64,000 nucleotides of DNA from Anaerobacillus alkaliphilus (GCF_004116265.1 NZ_QOUX01000001.1:682001-746000); one strand, 5' to 3'; positions 17,004 to 25,980 are shown, counted from the first letter of the stretch. Program-made: numbers and translations. Notes: generated by a model not told the origin, from the sequence alone.

Positions 17004-17768
17004 CTAATTTTTCATTCCTGTATATATTAAAATAGCATCTCTAAGTAATTCAGCTACACCATCTTGCTCCTTATCATAGTAGGCTTTAAAACGCTCATCG
17101 GCGACATACATCTCGGCCAGACCAGCGTGAGCCTCTTTGCTGTAGGTTGGCCAGTAGTATGTTAACCATTGCTTATGCAAATCAACTGCTTTTTGTGCCA
17201 CTTCACTAGTGGGATCTCCTAATTTCATAGCTTCTGCTAATGTTGTATGAATTTGATCTGCCAGTAACGTCACTTTTTCAAGATCCTCTTCGGTCATGTT
17301 TTGAAGTTTAGCATTAGATTGATTAACAGTTTCATCTCCATATTTCTCACGAATTTCTTTTCCATACTTTTCTTCGTTCTCATCAATTAACTTCTGTTTA
17401 AATCCTTCAAACTTTTCCTTATCGGACATAATGATTCTCCCTTCATTTGCACCAATGGTTTTGCTTACATTGTTAATTAACAAATCAAGCTGTTCACGTT
17501 TTTCTAGAAGCTTAGCTTGGTGCATTTTTAGTGCAGCAATTGCGTCAAAGGTTGGGTCATTAAGAATATCCATAATCTTGTCGAGTTCCAAACCAAGCTC
17601 TTTATAAAAAAGAATTTGCTGCAGTTTATCCACTTCCTTTTGACCATAAATCCGATATCCCGATGAATTGGTCCTAGCCGGCGTTAAGAGACCAATCTCA
17701 TCGTAATAACGAAGTGTACGGGTGCTGATTCCTGCTAACATACTTAGCTTTTTGACGGTATATTCCAT
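17004..17768 (-). CDS. MerR family regulator with TipAS drug-sensing domain
   Basis: The N-terminus is a MerR winged helix (VKKLSMLAGISTRTLRYYDE, then GLLTPARTNSSGYRIY). A dimerisation coiled coil follows at about 75-115. The C-terminal domain of about 140 residues matches the TipAS antibiotic-recognition domain, as in TipAL of Streptomyces and Mta of B. subtilis, which activate multidrug transporter genes when they bind cationic or thiopeptide drugs. ATG at 17768 has AGGAGGTGA four bases upstream; the longer ORF start is rejected. The BmrA-like exporter lies just upstream on the same strand but behind its own terminator. The regulator's own promoter carries a MerR-type operator. Confidence 0.93.
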   Translation of the reverse strand: MEYTVKKLSMLAGISTRTLRYYDEIGLLTPARTNSSGYRIYGQKEVDKLQQILFYKELGLELDKIMDILNDPTFDAIAALKMHQAKLLEKREQLDLLINNVSKTIGANEGRIIMSDKEKFEGFKQKLIDENEEKYGKEIREKYGDETVNQSNAKLQNMTEEDLEKVTLLADQIHTTLAEAMKLGDPTSEVAQKAVDLHKQWLTYYWPTYSKEAHAGLAEMYVADERFKAYYDKEQDGVAELLRDAILIYTGMKN

Positions 17769-17790
17769 GATTTCACCTCCTGACAATTTC

Positions 17791-17821
17791 ACTTTACACC
17801 TTGACGTAGCGTGAAGGTAAA
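17791..17821 (-). promoter_or_regulatory. MerR-type promoter and operator of the TipAS regulator gene
   Basis: On the minus strand, -35 TTTACC (17821-17816) and -10 TAAAGT (17796-17791) are separated by 19 bp, the abnormal spacing typical of MerR-controlled promoters. An inverted repeat of about 21 bp (ACCTTCACG-CTA-CGTCAAGGT, one mismatch) lies across the spacer. The ATG follows about 22 bp after the -10. This indicates autoregulation. Confidence 0.75.
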
Positions 17822-17832
17822 TAGGTTTTTAA

Positions 17833-17866
17833 AAAAAATTATAAAAGAGACCAAAACATGGTCTCT
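17833..17866 (-). terminator. Terminator of the BmrA-like gene
   Basis: On the minus strand AGAGACC pairs with GGTCTCT over a 7-base loop, followed by TTTATAA and a long T-run. Confidence 0.85.
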
Positions 17867-17867
17867 C

Positions 17868-19598
17868 TTAAGTCAACTGTTGCTCCGCAAATTCTCTATA
17901 AAGTGGATGAGTATTCACCAGTTCTTGGTGTGTTCCTGTACCGGTAATTTCGCCTTTTTCAATAAAGATAATTCTGTCGGCGTGAACGATTGTAGACAAA
18001 CGATGGGCAATAACGAAGGTTGTTCTGCCTTCCATGAGTCTAGTTAACGCTTGTTGAACGATACCTTCTGACTGACTATCTAAGCTTGCAGTTGCTTCAT
18101 CCATCATCAGAATTTTCGGATCGCGAAGAAACGCACGAGCGATCGCAATTCGTTGCCTTTGACCGCCAGAAAGTTTAATTCCGCGCTCACCAACTTCTGT
18201 ATCGAGTTTTAATGGGAACTCCTCGATGAATTGGTCAGCATAAGCCATTTTAGCAACTTCCCATAAACGTTTATCATCAACGGTTTCTTCCAACCCGTAG
18301 GCAAGATTTTCACGTAGAGTTCCCGCAATCATGGGACTGTCTTGCGAAACATAGCCGATTTGACTACGCCAAGAAGCTAATGTTAAGTCTTTAATGGGGG
18401 TATGACCGATTAAAATCTGTCCAGAAGTAGGCTCGTAAAATCTTTCGAGCAAGCCAAACATCGTCGATTTTCCACCACCACTTGGTCCGGCGAATGCGAT
18501 CATCTGACCAGGTTGCACTTTAAATGTTATATTCCTAATCACAGGTTCTTCTTCACTATAAGAAAAAGAGACATTTTGGACGTGTATCGGCTGGTTTGTA
18601 ATGTCCATTTCCAGACCTTTTTGTCCTTCTTCAGCCTCTAAATCGAGGATTTCAATGATCCGTTCAGTGGCACCTTTTGCTCTTTGCAGCTGTGTAAAAA
18701 ACATGGTAAAGGCTGTGATTGGAAAAATAATCTGGAATAAATACAAGAGAAATGCTACGAGAGAGCCTGTTGACATCGAACCCTCTGCGACACGAATTCC
18801 CCCATAACCGATAATGATCACGATCACGACCATGATAACCAGCTGCATTAAAGGTCCAATTAAAGCAAAAATACGTGACTCTTTCAGTCCGTAAGCAAAT
18901 AGATTACCAATTCCATGGCTTCCTTTTTGCTCTTCTGCTAGTTCAGCGTTAGATGCTTTCATTAAGCGGATTTCACTCAACGTTTGCTGGATTTTTCCAG
19001 AGAAAGTTGCTGTTTCGTCTTGAAGTCCACGTGAAATTTTCGCCATTTTCCTACCTAGAGGAAACATAATCAAGATTGTGATTGGAACTGAAATTAACAT
19101 TAACATTGTCATTTTCCAATCCATGATTAGCAAAATGATAATGGCTCCAATGATTGAAATAATACCTGTGATAAATTGTGGAAAGTGCTGAGAAATTAGG
19201 TCTTTGACAATACTAGTATCGTTAATGACACGGCTAACAGACTCGCCACTAGTTCGTTTATCAAAATAACTGACTGGTAGGCGAATTAATTTAAAAAACA
19301 TCATTTGTCGTAGTCTTGCAACAATTTTTTGACCAACATACGCTAGTGAAAAGGTTGAAAGTCCATCAATAATTGCTTTTAAAATAAAGACAACACCAAT
19401 CGCAACGATTAGCGAAATGCTTAAAGAGTCTACTGAGAACCCGTCCACCATTTCTCTCGTTAATAAAGGAATCGTTAGTCCAAAAAAAGTTGTGATTAGA
19501 CTACCAATTAACCCTAGTGTTAGTGCTAATTTAGGAATTTTCGTAGACAAGATTAAAGATATAAACGGTTTAAGGCTATCTTTTTCTGGTTTTTCCAT
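17868..19598 (-). CDS. bmrA: BmrA-like multidrug ABC exporter (half-transporter)
   Basis: A 576-residue homodimeric type IV ABC exporter that would extrude hydrophobic drugs using ATP. Six membrane helices occupy residues 20-300, and the nucleotide-binding domain covers 335-575. Seen motifs are Walker A GPSGGGKST, Q-loop YVSQDSP, signature LSGGQRQR, Walker B ILMMDEATASLD and H-loop AHRLS. The sequence follows B. subtilis BmrA closely along its length, including VSYFDKRTSGESVSRV and GERGIKLSGGQ. GTAAGGAG precedes the ATG. The TipAS regulator downstream is a plausible partner but has its own promoter. Confidence 0.95.
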   Translation of the reverse strand: MEKPEKDSLKPFISLILSTKIPKLALTLGLIGSLITTFFGLTIPLLTREMVDGFSVDSLSISLIVAIGVVFILKAIIDGLSTFSLAYVGQKIVARLRQMMFFKLIRLPVSYFDKRTSGESVSRVINDTSIVKDLISQHFPQFITGIISIIGAIIILLIMDWKMTMLMLISVPITILIMFPLGRKMAKISRGLQDETATFSGKIQQTLSEIRLMKASNAELAEEQKGSHGIGNLFAYGLKESRIFALIGPLMQLVIMVVIVIIIGYGGIRVAEGSMSTGSLVAFLLYLFQIIFPITAFTMFFTQLQRAKGATERIIEILDLEAEEGQKGLEMDITNQPIHVQNVSFSYSEEEPVIRNITFKVQPGQMIAFAGPSGGGKSTMFGLLERFYEPTSGQILIGHTPIKDLTLASWRSQIGYVSQDSPMIAGTLRENLAYGLEETVDDKRLWEVAKMAYADQFIEEFPLKLDTEVGERGIKLSGGQRQRIAIARAFLRDPKILMMDEATASLDSQSEGIVQQALTRLMEGRTTFVIAHRLSTIVHADRIIFIEKGEITGTGTHQELVNTHPLYREFAEQQLT

Positions 19599-19736
19599 GA
19601 ATTTAACTCCTTACGTAAGATTGCTTTATTATATCTTAGTAAGTTAGAGGAATTCTAATTTTTTCACTAAAAATATACATTCTATAAATTCAAAATGGTA
19701 TAATTTGTCTGCTAATAAACGAAAGGGGTAATCTTG

Positions 19737-20261
19737 GTGGAATTTGAGGTTGTAATAGGAATTCAAAGAATTGAAAATCAGGATGAGACAGTGACATATA
19801 GAGAAGCTGTTCGAGCTGTAATTATGGAAGGTGATAAGATTCTTCTGGTCCACTCTAATCTCGGAGATTATAAGTTCCCTGGCGGGGGAGTATCACAAAA
19901 TGAGAGTCATACGGAGGCATTGATAAGGGAGATTGCTGAGGAGACAGGCTACCTAAATGCAATTGTCGGAGAGAGAATTGGCACTGTCATACAAAGACAT
20001 GTTGATGAGTATGATTCGGACGTTATTTTTCAGATGAATTCTCATTACTATCTTTGTCACTTACCAGGGCAAAAAGGGACACAAAACCTCGATGATTATG
20101 AGTTAGAGCAAGAGTACACCCCTAAATGGGTGGATATTGAGGATGCCATTGATCAAAATGAAAAGATGATGAAAGAATTTCCGCAAAACAATTGGATTCC
20201 TCGTGAGAACTTTGTTCTAATGGAGCTTAAAACCATTTTAAAGGATGAAAAGAATGTCTAG
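19737..20261 (+). CDS. Nudix hydrolase
   Basis: A cytoplasmic pyrophosphohydrolase. The Nudix box GGGVSQNESHTEALIREI continues to AEETGY and fits GX5EX7REUXEEXGU fully, with the metal-binding REIAEE. The N-terminal segment (YREAVRAVIMEGDKILLVHS) is the usual first strands. The substrate is unknown; most such small Nudix proteins clean up nucleoside diphosphate derivatives. GTG at 19737 is eight bases after AAAGGGG; the adjacent TTG at 19734 is possible. Confidence 0.9.
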   Translation: MEFEVVIGIQRIENQDETVTYREAVRAVIMEGDKILLVHSNLGDYKFPGGGVSQNESHTEALIREIAEETGYLNAIVGERIGTVIQRHVDEYDSDVIFQMNSHYYLCHLPGQKGTQNLDDYELEQEYTPKWVDIEDAIDQNEKMMKEFPQNNWIPRENFVLMELKTILKDEKNV

Positions 20262-20282
20262 TTATCTAAATCGAATTGCAAA

Positions 20283-20490
20283 GACCTGACGCAAGAACAA
20301 CTAGGGAATTATTGGCCAGGTTTTGAATATGCGTTATATGACGAGCGAAAGTCCACTTTCTTCTCGTTCAGTGTTACAAAAATTCGGACAAAGGCTACTC
20401 GACTACTATGAGTCTACATCTACAATTCGAAAAATAAGAGGTAGGTATTTAAAGCACGAAAATGACGTTCATTTATACGTAAATGACTAG
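20283..20490 (+). pseudogene. Possible decayed coding sequence in the 20.26-20.57 kb gap
   Basis: The 311-bp gap after the Nudix gene has no intact gene. A frame from 20283 reads DLTQEQLGNYWPGFEYALYD and runs to a TGA near 20400. A second frame from ATG 20329 reads 53 residues, including LQKFGQRLLDYYESTSTIRK and a stop at 20488. The protein-like composition in two overlapping frames suggests a broken remnant, but there is no ribosome binding site and I cannot name a parent. It may also be chance. Confidence 0.25.
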
Positions 20491-20572
20491 AATGCTCAAG
20501 ATTTCATTGCTTATTAGGTAATTTTTGTATAAATTGAAATCAGTAGTATAGTTATTTTGGGAGTGAGATTGA

Positions 20573-21046
20573 TTGTTTACTATTTTCCTAATTATACATA
20601 TAGTTACTGGTTTTGTTTGCTTGGTTAGCGGTGTAATTGCTATGTCTTCAAGAAAAAAGACAGGTAAGCATTCGTTATCAGGTGAAGTCTATCACTGGTC
20701 TTATGTTTTCGTATTTCTTACTGCAGTGTTTATGTCGATGATTCATTGGGAAGAAAGTGCCTATTTGTTTTATATCGGAGTTTTCTCATATGCACTTGCC
20801 TTCTTAGGCTATGTTGCATCGAAGAAAAGGTGGAAGAATTGGATCGTTTCACACATCGGAGGGATGCTCGGTTCATACATAGGAATAGTTACTGCAACGA
20901 TTGTTGTAAATATACCTAAAATTCCTGTTTTAAACGAAGTGCCAGCACTTTTGTTTTGGTTGTTACCAACAATCGTAGGGACTCCGTTTATTTTTAGAGT
21001 AGCAAATAAGTATAAGCCGAAAAGAAGTATTGCTAAACATCTTTAA
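20573..21046 (+). CDS. DUF2306-like membrane protein
   Basis: A 157-residue protein with about five membrane segments and histidines at conserved-looking helix positions: H9, GKHSLSGEVYHWS, and SHIGGMLGSYIG. This matches the pattern of DUF2306-type proteins, which some authors suspect of binding haem or metal; no function is established. The start is TTG at 20573 with GGGAGTGAGA upstream. It ends in a clear terminator. Confidence 0.65.
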   Translation: MFTIFLIIHIVTGFVCLVSGVIAMSSRKKTGKHSLSGEVYHWSYVFVFLTAVFMSMIHWEESAYLFYIGVFSYALAFLGYVASKKRWKNWIVSHIGGMLGSYIGIVTATIVVNIPKIPVLNEVPALLFWLLPTIVGTPFIFRVANKYKPKRSIAKHL

Positions 21047-21066
21047 TTTCTGAATAGCACCAAACA

Positions 21067-21104
21067 AAAGTCGCTTACAAGTCTCTTGATAGCGACTTTT
21101 TTTG
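21067..21104 (+). terminator. Rho-independent terminator
   Basis: AAAGTCGCT pairs with AGCGACTTT across a 15-base loop, followed by seven T in total. Confidence 0.8.
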
Positions 21105-21242
21105 TACTAGATATTAGTAACATTTATTTTCGACAGGTTAATATTATGAATGTATGTTTATTTACCTCAAAATATTTTTTACAACAACAGAAAGGAAAAT
21201 AATGTTAATATTATATTTATAAACATAGAAAGGGGACTCAAA

Positions 21243-22457
21243 GTGGACCCATTATTAAAAGGACCTGCCTTAGACCTTAGTGGACGAATAAATGAATTAG
21301 ATATTATTAGGGGTTTTGCATTGTTAGGTATTCTCGTTGTTAATATGCCCTTATTTCAATCACCACAATTGATTGCTGACTTGTACATGTTGCCACAGCC
21401 GCTTTCTGCAACCGATACATGGATTCGTATTATCCTTGATGTCTTCGTTGAAACAAAATTTTTCTCAATATTCTCATTTTTGTTCGGCTTAGGATTTTTT
21501 ATATTCATGGAGCGAGCAGCAGAAAAAGGGCGTAACGTGTACACTCTATATGTCCGTAGACTAACAATGTTAGCAGTATTTGGTGCATTACATCTTCTGT
21601 TTTTATGGTATGGTGATATTTTACTTACATACGCATTTGCAGGTTTTCTTTTACTGCTCTTTTATAAACTAAAACCAAAAACACTTCTAATGATCATAAC
21701 TATTTTTACGGTGGCATTAATACTTCTGTTATCAGCAAATTTTCTTCTTTCACCCGAAGAATTGCAAAAGGAAATACAAGTACTACAAGCGGATGGCGCA
21801 GGGAAGATGGAAGAGGCTATATTGATCTACAATACTAGTAGTTATCTAGATTGGTTAAGTTACCGATTTAGCAATGAAGTGATTCCGTTAATTAAGCACC
21901 TACCTTTTTCAATGTTAACTGCTTTATATATGTTTTTATTGGGGCTCTATGTGGGGAAACTAAACATAATTAGCGAGTTTCCAAAACATAAACGGCTTGC
22001 AAGAAACGTTTGGTGGATCAGCTTGATCATAAGCATCCCGCTTTCTTTCCTGATTGTCGCGCTTCACTTAGACATGCTAACTCTGAGAATACCAAACTCT
22101 CTTTCGGTACAGGTGATTGTTACGCTAAGTGGTTTAAGTCTATCGATATTTTATATTTCCACTGTATTATTCCTACTTCAAAAAGAGAAGTGGAAGAAGC
22201 TTTTTTATCCGCTTAGTTATCTAGGAAGAATGGCATTGACAAACTATATTGCTCAGACCGTAATATGTGTTGGGATATTTACTGGATTTGGGTTGTTTGG
22301 AGAGATTAATCTAGCTCTAGGGCTAATCATGAGTTTCATTATCTTGCCTTTACAGATTCTCTTTAGTTACTTCTGGTTAAAGTATTATCTGTACGGACCA
22401 TTGGAATGGGTATGGCGTTCAGTAACCTACGGTAGGGTTCAACCGTTTAGGAGATAG
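21243..22457 (+). CDS. DUF418 (YeiB/YxaH-type) membrane protein
   Basis: A 404-residue polytopic membrane protein. It starts with the family signature RINELDIIRGFALLGILVVN, has FFSIFSFLFGLGF and LHLLFLWYGDILLTYA in the first half, and ends in the DUF418 domain with GRMALTNYIAQ and LEWVWRSVTYG. Function is unknown; the family is related to acyltransferase_3-like membrane proteins. I chose GTG at 21243 because AAAGGGGA lies just upstream and the family begins close to this point. The ORF extends 31 codons further upstream without a site. Confidence 0.9.
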   Translation: MDPLLKGPALDLSGRINELDIIRGFALLGILVVNMPLFQSPQLIADLYMLPQPLSATDTWIRIILDVFVETKFFSIFSFLFGLGFFIFMERAAEKGRNVYTLYVRRLTMLAVFGALHLLFLWYGDILLTYAFAGFLLLLFYKLKPKTLLMIITIFTVALILLLSANFLLSPEELQKEIQVLQADGAGKMEEAILIYNTSSYLDWLSYRFSNEVIPLIKHLPFSMLTALYMFLLGLYVGKLNIISEFPKHKRLARNVWWISLIISIPLSFLIVALHLDMLTLRIPNSLSVQVIVTLSGLSLSIFYISTVLFLLQKEKWKKLFYPLSYLGRMALTNYIAQTVICVGIFTGFGLFGEINLALGLIMSFIILPLQILFSYFWLKYYLYGPLEWVWRSVTYGRVQPFRR

Positions 22458-22529
22458 CCGAGGTATAAATCTAGAGAAAAAAGTGTCACAATTACAACAC
22501 TCATATTACTCTTGAATTTATACTAATTT

Positions 22530-22568
22530 AGCAGGAGTTGCATAACTTGCAGCTCCTGCTATTATTTT
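22530..22568. terminator. Terminator between DUF418 and trehalase genes
   Basis: AGCAGGAGTTGC pairs with GCAGCTCCTGCT (one wobble), followed by ATTATTTT; it lies between convergent genes and may act on both strands. Confidence 0.75.
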
Positions 22569-23817
22569 AGATAATTTTACAATCCAACAATTCAACAGCT
22601 ATTTTCGTATAAATGGCATTCGTCCAACCAAAGCCTTCTTGTAAGGGATATCTACCTGTAGTATTGATGTTGTAATCTACAACATTATATTTTTCGTATA
22701 GCTTTCCAGTTTTGAAAAATTGGTCTGTACACAAACTAATCCATCTTCTGGCAATATCAAGACTTACTTCTGTGTAGCCATATTTTCTAAGCCCTTCAAT
22801 AACAATCCATTGAAGCGGTGCCCAGCCGTTGGGATAATCCCATTGGAAATTCGTGTGGAAAACGGAGGTTACCATGCCTCCACGGTGTAGGAACAAATCT
22901 ACTTTGTTACGGATGCTTTCTGCTTGTTCTGAATCAGCTAGCCCTGCCCATAATGGGAAAAATGTTGCTAAAGAAGGGTAAGCATACTGTTGTTTCGTCA
23001 TAAAGTTATAGTCGTAATAGATACCCTCTGATTGATTCCAGAGATACTTATCCATCAGTTGTTTTCTCTTTTTCGCTCGCTCGTTCCAATTACGCATTTC
23101 GTCATGTAGACCTAGAATTTTAGCGAAATCGGCAAAATCGACTTCATACTTATATAACAATGAATTTAATTCTACAGGAATAAAATGGCCGCATTGTCTG
23201 TTGAAACGGCCGGTATAATCCCACCCTGATTCTGCTTCTGTTCGCTCATGCCAAAACTGAGCAGGGATCGATAATTCCTCAAAATGTAAGTATGCTTCAT
23301 CGTGAATTCTAAGCATTTTATCAAGATCGTCAAAATAGCGATTGAGACCAATTTCTTCGTGATAATGAGTGTTTGGATTCATCCATACTTGAAAATACTC
23401 GAGTTTTGCTATGTCATACGCATGTTTCAACCATTCAATATCTCTGCCCCAAACTTCTTTCATCATTGACGTTAAAAAAGGTGGTTGGGAACGACTTAAA
23501 TGTGCCACCTCCGAGCTATTTGGAATAATCCCAAACGTACGCATTTCATATAGGAAATTATCAACAATCCCTTTTGATAAGCGGTCCATTTTAGCGGCTT
23601 TTAAACCTAAGATCGTAAAATAACTATCCCAATAGAATAGCTGTTGGAAAACCCCTCCAGGAACCACATAAGGATGAGGTAGATAAAAGAGCTGCCCTTT
23701 TGTGTATGGAGGGCTAACGACGATAAGTTCCTTCCAATAGTTATGAATGTATTCTAATACATGTACTTTTTGATTGTCTAGACAAGTAAAGCGTAGTTTG
23801 GGTATTTCATAGTTCAA
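22567..23817 (-). CDS. GH37-type trehalase (alpha,alpha-trehalose hydrolase)
   Basis: A 416-residue member of glycoside hydrolase family 37, an inverting enzyme that splits trehalose into two glucoses. Signature 1 reads PGGVFQQLFYWDSYF and signature 2 reads QWDYPNGWAP. The catalytic acid is expected in ESGWDYTGRF, and the general-base Glu in QEGFGWTNAIY. There is no signal peptide, so the enzyme should be cytoplasmic. It is shorter than the roughly 550-residue E. coli enzymes at the N-terminus. TTG at 23817 has GGAGGTGA seven bases upstream; the longer ORF start is rejected. No trehalose transporter is near. Confidence 0.9.
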   Translation of the reverse strand: MNYEIPKLRFTCLDNQKVHVLEYIHNYWKELIVVSPPYTKGQLFYLPHPYVVPGGVFQQLFYWDSYFTILGLKAAKMDRLSKGIVDNFLYEMRTFGIIPNSSEVAHLSRSQPPFLTSMMKEVWGRDIEWLKHAYDIAKLEYFQVWMNPNTHYHEEIGLNRYFDDLDKMLRIHDEAYLHFEELSIPAQFWHERTEAESGWDYTGRFNRQCGHFIPVELNSLLYKYEVDFADFAKILGLHDEMRNWNERAKKRKQLMDKYLWNQSEGIYYDYNFMTKQQYAYPSLATFFPLWAGLADSEQAESIRNKVDLFLHRGGMVTSVFHTNFQWDYPNGWAPLQWIVIEGLRKYGYTEVSLDIARRWISLCTDQFFKTGKLYEKYNVVDYNINTTGRYPLQEGFGWTNAIYTKIAVELLDCKII

Positions 23818-23964
23818 GATATCCTCACCTCCGATAAGACTTTTAATGATTAATATGAACGAAAAAGAAAATTTAGTAGTTTGGGATTCAATGTTGACGA
23901 TTATCTTCATATTTTTGACATAATATTAAGTTTTTTTGTTATTTTTTTGAAGGGATTTCTTTAC

Positions 23965-23975
23965 TTTTGTCGAAT
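23965..23975 (+). promoter_or_regulatory. Candidate Spo0A box upstream of the PAS kinase gene
   Basis: TTTTGTCGAAT contains TTTGTCGAA, the full 0A-box consensus (core TGTCGAA). It lies about 80 bp before the kinase ATG in an AT-rich gap, close to possible promoter elements that I could not place with certainty. Confidence 0.4.
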
Positions 23976-24052
23976 AGAATTAGCATTAATTAATAATATC
24001 GACCTTTATTTGAGGGAAATAGAAAGAGTTATCTGAACATAGGGGGACATCA

Positions 24053-25465
24053 ATGAGAATTCAAAAACTAGACACTCTAGAAATTTTAGATAGAATAACA
24101 GATTGTTTTTATATGCTAGATCTAAACTGGAATTTTTCCTACGTAAATATAAATGCTGCTAATCTATTTCATAGGTCTAAAGAAGAACTGCTAGGAAAGT
24201 GTTTGTGGGAAATGTTTCCTGAAGTTGTCCACTTACCAATTTATCATGACTTCCATTTTGCAATGGTAAAGCAGAAACCGATACATATTGATTTTTACTA
24301 CCCTCCTGAGAAGTTATGGTTTGATGTTCGTGCTTACCCCTCAGATGAAGGGTTGTCTGTATATTTTTTAGATATTACTGCATGTAGAAGAAGTAGTATT
24401 CAAACCAGCCAATATTACGAATCTTTGTTTATAAATAACCCTGAGGCAGTTTGCTGTTTTAATCTTGAAGGAAGATTCGTGGATGTAAATAAAGGATTAG
24501 AAGAACTCACTGGATATACGGAGCAAGAACTATTTAATTTGGATTTTCAATCATTAGTAGTAGATGAGGATCTTGAACGAACAAATATGATGTTTAAGAG
24601 GGCTATCAAAGGTGAAGCTCAGAATTATGAAATTAGAATCAGGCGAAAGAGTGGAAGGATTATACATATAAAGGCAACTGATATACCTATTACCTTGGAT
24701 GATGAAGTTGTTGGTGTATTTGGAATTGCTAAAGATATTACTCTACAAAAGCTAGCTGAAGAAAACATTGAAAACTCAGAAAAGCTTTCGTTAGTTGGTC
24801 AGTTATCTGCTTCAATTGCTCATGAAATTCGTAATCCACTGACAACACTAAAGGGGTTTCTTCAACTAATTCAAGAAAATAATGAAATAGCACCTAATTA
24901 CATTAGTATTATGTTGTCTGAAATGGATCGAATTGAATTAATTACAAGTGAATTACTTCTTTTAGCAAAGCCTCAAGCGGCTGAGTTTCAAGAAGAAAGC
25001 ATTGGTGATATTATTCATAATATTGTTACACTCCTTCAGTCGCAAGCACTAATGAAAAATATAGAGATCACTTTTTCATTTGAAGAAGTTGGAAAAATCT
25101 ATTGTGTTAGTAATCAGATAAAGCAGGTGTTTATTAATATTTTAAAAAATGCCGTTGAAGCAATGGATCAGGGCGGTATCATTCACGTAAAGCTAAGTAA
25201 CATTGATAAGTATACGATCTTAATTGAAGTGATTGATCAGGGTTGTGGAATTCCAGACGATGTTGCACCTTACATCGGTCTTCCATTTTATTCAACAAAG
25301 GAGAAAGGGACAGGACTTGGTATGCTTACAACCTATAAGTTAGTAAACGACCATGGTGGAAAAATCTCTTTTGTTAGTAAAGAAGGGGAAGGGACAACCT
25401 TTAAAATTCAGTTGCCAAGGAAAACAATAAAGGTCGATGAGAAATTCATGAGGGATAATGCCTAG
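24053..25465 (+). CDS. PAS-domain sensor histidine kinase, KinA/KinE type
   Basis: A soluble orphan kinase of 470 residues. Two PAS domains (about 8-115 and 120-235) precede a HisKA domain with H257 in SIAHEIRNPLTTLKGF, and an HATPase with N box NILKNAVEAM, G1 DQGCGIPDD and G2 GTGLGM. The wording of the H box is typical of kinases feeding the sporulation phosphorelay (KinA, KinB, KinE). No response regulator is adjacent, which also fits. It has no membrane segment. AGGGGGAC precedes the ATG. A 0A-box-like site lies upstream. The signal sensed is unknown. Confidence 0.93.
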   Translation: MRIQKLDTLEILDRITDCFYMLDLNWNFSYVNINAANLFHRSKEELLGKCLWEMFPEVVHLPIYHDFHFAMVKQKPIHIDFYYPPEKLWFDVRAYPSDEGLSVYFLDITACRRSSIQTSQYYESLFINNPEAVCCFNLEGRFVDVNKGLEELTGYTEQELFNLDFQSLVVDEDLERTNMMFKRAIKGEAQNYEIRIRRKSGRIIHIKATDIPITLDDEVVGVFGIAKDITLQKLAEENIENSEKLSLVGQLSASIAHEIRNPLTTLKGFLQLIQENNEIAPNYISIMLSEMDRIELITSELLLLAKPQAAEFQEESIGDIIHNIVTLLQSQALMKNIEITFSFEEVGKIYCVSNQIKQVFINILKNAVEAMDQGGIIHVKLSNIDKYTILIEVIDQGCGIPDDVAPYIGLPFYSTKEKGTGLGMLTTYKLVNDHGGKISFVSKEGEGTTFKIQLPRKTIKVDEKFMRDNA

Positions 25466-25496
25466 CACTTAACCCAAAGTGCCAGGGCATTTGGTT

Positions 25497-25892
25497 CTAG
25501 AGAATTTTCACATAAAAAGTTCGTGTTCGTGGACCATCAAATTCGCAGAAGTAAATCCCTTGCCATGTGCCAAGCAGCAGTTTTCCGTTTGTTATCACTA
25601 CGTGTTGTGAAGATCCCACTGTACTAGCCTTCATGTGAGCAGCAGTGTTACCTTCAAAGTGTCGGTCTAGAGGGTGTTCCCATGGGTAAACTTCGTTAAA
25701 TCGACGGAGCATATCCCGTTGTACGTCTGGATCTGCATTCTCATTAATGGTAATACCTGCTGTTGTGTGCGGACAATAGACGACCACTGCTCCTTCCTTT
25801 ATGTTTTCAGTGCTTACAAAATCATGAACCTGTCTTGTTACATCAATCATTTGGCTACGGCTATCAGTTTTTATAGAAAATTTTTTCAGCAA
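25497..25892 (-). CDS. YjbQ/YugU family protein (UPF0047)
   Basis: A 131-residue cytoplasmic protein of the UPF0047 family. Conserved motifs are CPHTTAGITINENAD, HMKASTVGSS and LLLGTWQGIYFCEFDGPR. His and Glu/Asp residues of these motifs line a metal-binding pocket in solved structures, and E. coli YjbQ has weak thiamine-phosphate synthase activity; the true role is unsettled. TTG at 25892 has AAGGGTGA five bases upstream and agrees with the usual family start. GTG at 25901 would sit inside that site. Confidence 0.9.
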   Translation of the reverse strand: MLKKFSIKTDSRSQMIDVTRQVHDFVSTENIKEGAVVVYCPHTTAGITINENADPDVQRDMLRRFNEVYPWEHPLDRHFEGNTAAHMKASTVGSSQHVVITNGKLLLGTWQGIYFCEFDGPRTRTFYVKIL

Positions 25893-25956
25893 ACATATCA
25901 CCCTTACACAAATTAGTTAATAAATTTTACCATTTCGAAAGAAAGTAGACAAATAG

Positions 25957-25980
25957 AGACAGGAGAAAGCTCTCCTGTCT
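25957..25980 (-). terminator. Hairpin overlapping the stop of the double-GNAT gene
   Basis: AGACAGGAGA pairs perfectly with TCTCCTGTCT around a 4-base loop on the minus strand. The T-tract after it is weak (CTATTTGT), so termination may be partial. Confidence 0.6.

Noticed and set aside
16804-17007. Plus-strand ORF of 67 codons between the membrane gene and merR
   Set aside because: It overlaps the end of the real gene, crosses the merR terminator and has no ribosome binding site.
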